The notes beneath the pieces were generated by a model. The model saw only the letters and a list, made by a program, of their open reading frames with translations, searched no databases and was not told the DNA's origin. DNA of 64,000 bases from an uncultured Psychroserpens sp. (GTDB lineage: Bacteria; Bacteroidota; Bacteroidia; Flavobacteriales; Flavobacteriaceae), in NCBI RefSeq assembly GCF_947500255.1, contig NZ_CANMRL010000004.1, positions 248,001-312,000 on the forward strand, written 5' to 3'. Position numbers and translations under genes: made by a program. Positions 61,429-64,000 of this stretch are shown here, piece after piece; position 1 is the first letter of the stretch, and every line of letters starts with the position of its first letter.

Positions 61429-62163
61429 TCATTTAAAATAAGACAGTAAGTCGGACTTCTTAGACGCTGAAACCATAATCTCTTTTCCATTGCTCAACAC
61501 GACACTACCACCTTTTCCTTTTACGTACTTGGTAACTTCATTAACATTAACCAGATAACTTTTATGAACTCTTGCAAAACCACTTTCGGTTAAGGCGTCT
61601 TCAAAATACTTTAGGGTCTTGCTTACTAATTTCTTTTTATTATTGTTAAGGTAAATTTCGGTGTAATTATCATCGGCTTTACAGTACATAATATCTGAAG
61701 TTTCCAAAACTTCAAATCCATCTTGTTGTGGTATCGTAATTTTACCATCAACACTATTGGTTTTTGGCACTAGAACTTGATCTTGAAGCGCATCTTCTTT
61801 TGTTCTTATTTCTGTGACATAATCAACAGCTTTTATTAACTCATCAATAGAAACAGGTTTCATTAAATAATAAGACGCATGTGCATTTAAAGCATCAATA
61901 GCATAATGGTTATAAGCTGTAACAAAAATAGTTTCGAAATCGATGTCACCAACTTTATCTAAAAGATCAAAAGCGTTTCCATAGGGCATTTCTACATCAA
62001 GAAACACAAGATCCAATTCTGTATTCCTAATAAGCACCAATGCTTCATCTACATTTGCAGCTTCGCCTAAAACATCAACATTAGGGCAATACTTGTTGAG
62101 ATAATTTTTTAGAATTTTTCTACTTGTTTCCTCGTCTTCTACAATGATGGATCTTAATTTCAT
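61429..62163 (-). CDS. LytTR family response regulator
   Basis: The 244-residue regulator has a receiver domain (1-120) with acidic pocket VEDEE and phospho-acceptor Asp56 (LVFLDVEMP), the switch Thr/Lys region (FVTAYNHY, YLMKPVS), and a LytTR DNA-binding domain (about 145-244; ILYCKADDNYTEIYL-like ITSDIMYCKADDNYTEIYL and RVHKSYLVNVNEVTKYV). It is the partner of the histidine kinase upstream. One lipoprotein gene lies between them and another follows it directly. Targets are unknown; no candidate repeat was recognised in the window. Confidence 0.95.
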   Translation of the reverse strand: MKLRSIIVEDEETSRKILKNYLNKYCPNVDVLGEAANVDEALVLIRNTELDLVFLDVEMPYGNAFDLLDKVGDIDFETIFVTAYNHYAIDALNAHASYYLMKPVSIDELIKAVDYVTEIRTKEDALQDQVLVPKTNSVDGKITIPQQDGFEVLETSDIMYCKADDNYTEIYLNNNKKKLVSKTLKYFEDALTESGFARVHKSYLVNVNEVTKYVKGKGGSVVLSNGKEIMVSASKKSDLLSYFK

Positions 62164-62169
62164 ATGATC

Positions 62170-62742
62170 TTATTTTTTTATGTGGTCTTTAAACTCTTTT
62201 AATGACTCCATAGCTTGTTCGTATTCTTCTTCAGGGTTTTCTATGAGTGTTTCGATAAAAACCATCGACTCAAACTCAGACCTTCTTGAGTCCATCTCTT
62301 CTGTACTCATTAAATCTAATTTTCTCTCAAACAACACTACTTCTGTATTAGAATTGAAATAGGTCACATTCTCAAATAGTGCGCAGCACCTATCACCTTC
62401 TCTTTTTCGAGTTTTACTAATATATGGACTTAAACCTGAAAACCGTCGCATAATGATGTTATCGTTTTTTACATAAACCTCCATTTTAACTGGAAAATTC
62501 TCAGAAAATCGCGATGCAGCGGTAACCCTAGAAATACCATCCAAATTCTTCTTATAAAAGATTATTCCTGTTTCAAGTTTGCCTTCAACAATTGTTTCAG
62601 AGTGCTCTATCTTGGATTCTTTATTATATTCTGATACCTGTCTGTCTATATTTTGAATCCAGCTTAATCTATTATCTTCTGTTTCATTTTGACATGAAAT
62701 CGACAACATAACTACTATTGCAACTAAGACTTTTATTCTCAT
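62170..62742 (-). CDS. Lipoprotein A of the LytTR operon, unknown function
   Basis: The 190-residue product has a lipoprotein signal (MRIKVLVAIVVMLSISC, acylated Cys17). The mature part shows IVEGKLETGIIFYKKNLDG, VKMEVYVKNDNIIMRRFSG, a Cys pair (GDRCCALFENVTYFN) and a helical Glu-rich end (ENPEEEYEQAMESLKEFKDH). No recognised family. It lies two bases after the kinase gene and six before the regulator, so it was inserted between the kinase and its regulator without breaking coupling. A sensing or signal-modulating role for the pair is a guess. Confidence 0.72.
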   Translation of the reverse strand: MRIKVLVAIVVMLSISCQNETEDNRLSWIQNIDRQVSEYNKESKIEHSETIVEGKLETGIIFYKKNLDGISRVTAASRFSENFPVKMEVYVKNDNIIMRRFSGLSPYISKTRKREGDRCCALFENVTYFNSNTEVVLFERKLDLMSTEEMDSRRSEFESMVFIETLIENPEEEYEQAMESLKEFKDHIKK

Positions 62743-62744
62743 TA

Positions 62745-64000
62745 TTAATCCTTTTTTATGGTTACAACAACTTTAGTTCCAGCATCTTCGGTATCTTGAT
62801 AATCATCGATAAATACGTCGACTTTATCTTTATACATTTCGTTTAAGATTGCCACACGTTTTTGGATATTACCCATACCTTTAGATTTCTGTTTTTGCTG
62901 ATTGGCTGTTTTCAATTCTTTAGAACGTTCTCTTCCAATACCATCATCTGCCACAGTAATGGTAATTTCATCATTGCTTTTTTTGGACACATCGATATAC
63001 AAGTGACCTTTTTCAGTTTTATAACGCAATCCATGCCATACTGCATTTTCGATATAAGGTTGTAAAAGCATTGGTGGAATTTGAAACGACTCGACGTCGA
63101 CATTCTCATCAACTGTTATACTATAATCAAACTTATCTTGAAATCTGAAATGTTCTAATTTTGTATAGAGATCTAATAACTCTATTTCCTTTTGTAACGG
63201 AATAAAATCTTCTTCACTATTTTCTAATACCGCTCGCATGAGATATGAGAAATCTGATAAATACTTATTAGCAGTACGTTCATCGTTAATACTAATAAAA
63301 CTATTAACCGAGTTTAATGCATTAAAAATAAAATGTGGATTCATTTGACTGCGTAACGATTTTAAAGCCAGTAAATTATTCGCTAATCGCTGTTGTTTGA
63401 TGTATTTGTACATAAAAAACGCAGTGATGAGTAACATGATCAATCCTGCAATTAAAGAGTAAATAATCAATTGCTGATTTTTGGTTCGTGCTTGGTTTAA
63501 ACTAGTTGTTAATACACGATCACTTTCTAAACTTGTAATTCGATTTTGCTGAGCTATAATGTTACGTCTAAAACGATCAGCTTGCGACAGTTCTTGTTCT
63601 CGTTTAATATAGAGTTCATCAACCACATTTTTATAATCCTCTAAAGTCTCTTTCGCTTTTTCAAAGTTTCCAGCATCAACATGCACATCTGAAAGCTTTT
63701 TCGTGGCGTCTTTCTTAACAATTAAATCTCCTTTAGCATCAGCTTCTTCAATACTTTTCTCGAGATAAGGAATAGCATTTTCATAATCTTTCTGTAAAAA
63801 GTACGCATTACCAATTTTATAGTTTTGCTTTTGAAGTGTCAAGGGACTTTCATTCACTATGATGGAATCTTTTTGAACACCCTCTACATCTTCAACAATC
63901 TCCTTTCGTAATTGTATCTCTTCAGAATAGTTTCTGTTTGTATTCTGAAAATCGGCTACCGTAACTTTTTCTTCTAAAGCACGTTTTTTAGTTTCTTTCT
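62745..64000 (-). CDS. LytS/YehU-type sensor histidine kinase (N-terminal part outside the window)
   Basis: The frame stays open to the right edge, so the N terminus is missing; a GTG at 63857 is in frame but is probably internal. Visible in order: TPR-like helices (QNYKIGNAYFLQKDYENAIP, VHVDAGNFEKAKETLEDYK), a coiled-coil stretch, one transmembrane helix (LIIYSLIAGLIMLLITAFFM), the His-kinase domain with SLRSQMNPHFIFNALNSVNS (phospho-His in NPHF), and an ATPase domain (LLQPYIENAVWHGLRY N box, ITVADDGIGRERS). This is the family that signals to LytTR regulators. TPR-bearing kinases of this type are typical of Bacteroidota. Confidence 0.93.
   Translation of the reverse strand, partial: KETKKRALEEKVTVADFQNTNRNYSEEIQLRKEIVEDVEGVQKDSIIVNESPLTLQKQNYKIGNAYFLQKDYENAIPYLEKSIEEADAKGDLIVKKDATKKLSDVHVDAGNFEKAKETLEDYKNVVDELYIKREQELSQADRFRRNIIAQQNRITSLESDRVLTTSLNQARTKNQQLIIYSLIAGLIMLLITAFFMYKYIKQQRLANNLLALKSLRSQMNPHFIFNALNSVNSFISINDERTANKYLSDFSYLMRAVLENSEEDFIPLQKEIELLDLYTKLEHFRFQDKFDYSITVDENVDVESFQIPPMLLQPYIENAVWHGLRYKTEKGHLYIDVSKKSNDEITITVADDGIGRERSKELKTANQQKQKSKGMGNIQKRVAILNEMYKDKVDVFIDDYQDTEDAGTKVVVTIKKD

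Overview
The window is low-GC, AT-rich DNA from a member of the Bacteroidota, almost certainly a marine flavobacterium (family Flavobacteriaceae). The evidence is the many Bacteroidota-type promoter boxes (TAnnTTTG), a complete Na+-translocating NADH:quinone reductase operon, two type IX secretion genes (the Plug protein and PorG) plus a cargo protein with a type IX sorting domain, the block porG-uppS-bamA-ompH-ompH-murI, and several families largely confined to this phylum (DUF6702, DUF4846, DUF6695, BT0820-type HAD). It reads as ordinary chromosome: no insertion sequence, integrase, prophage or CRISPR array was seen, genes are closely packed, and no gene-free stretch reaches 300 bases.

Layout. 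1-2.1 kb: tail of a SnoaL-like gene, a lipoprotein subtilase and tatA. 2.2-7.5 kb: a minus-strand operon of three tandem, overlapping paralogues with a carboxypeptidase-regulatory-like domain, followed by DUF6702 and an M1 aminopeptidase. 7.6-13.3 kb: peptidase E, tRNA-Gly(TCC), an acetyltransferase, M15 and M48 peptidases, a secreted ankyrin protein, phosphoglycerate mutase (gpmI) and a small HAD protein. 13.3-18.9 kb: CoA hydrolase/transferase, map with a cupin and a methyltransferase, then apbE, a 125-residue protein often mislabelled NqrF, and DUF4846. 19-26.8 kb: M28 peptidase, a YdeP-type molybdopterin oxidoreductase, a tricorn-like S41 protease, a cupin and a 42-residue membrane protein. 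26.8-32.9 kb: nqrABCDEF. 33-46.3 kb: type IX Plug, a divergent cysteine dioxygenase/PLP decarboxylase pair (hypotaurine route), apaG, DUF6695, pruA, a secreted hydrolase with sorting tail, LysE, DUF2797, GH3 and a PD40 protein. 46.6-53.6 kb: clpX, clpP, tig, a holin-like membrane protein, a hydrolase, pdxJ, a CBS protein and nadK. 53.7-60.3 kb: porG, uppS, bamA, two ompH genes and murI. 60.4-64 kb: a minus-strand operon with a LytS-type histidine kinase (running off the window), a LytTR regulator, two lipoproteins and a gamma-carbonic anhydrase.

How they work together. Envelope biogenesis dominates: BamA, the Skp-like chaperones, UppS and MurI build the wall and outer membrane; Plug and PorG serve type IX export; TatA serves folded-protein export, and the M15 peptidase carries a Tat-like leader. 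ApbE is the enzyme expected to attach FMN to NqrB and NqrC, both present here. Trigger factor, ClpP and ClpX form a proteostasis cluster.

The least explained parts are the three-paralogue operon (5.1-7.5 kb), the two-component operon carrying two unknown lipoproteins (60.4-64 kb), and three genes whose promoter box nearly touches the start codon, implying leaderless mRNAs. Several genes start with GTG or TTG, and several starts were moved to internal ATGs because of promoter or signal-peptide position.
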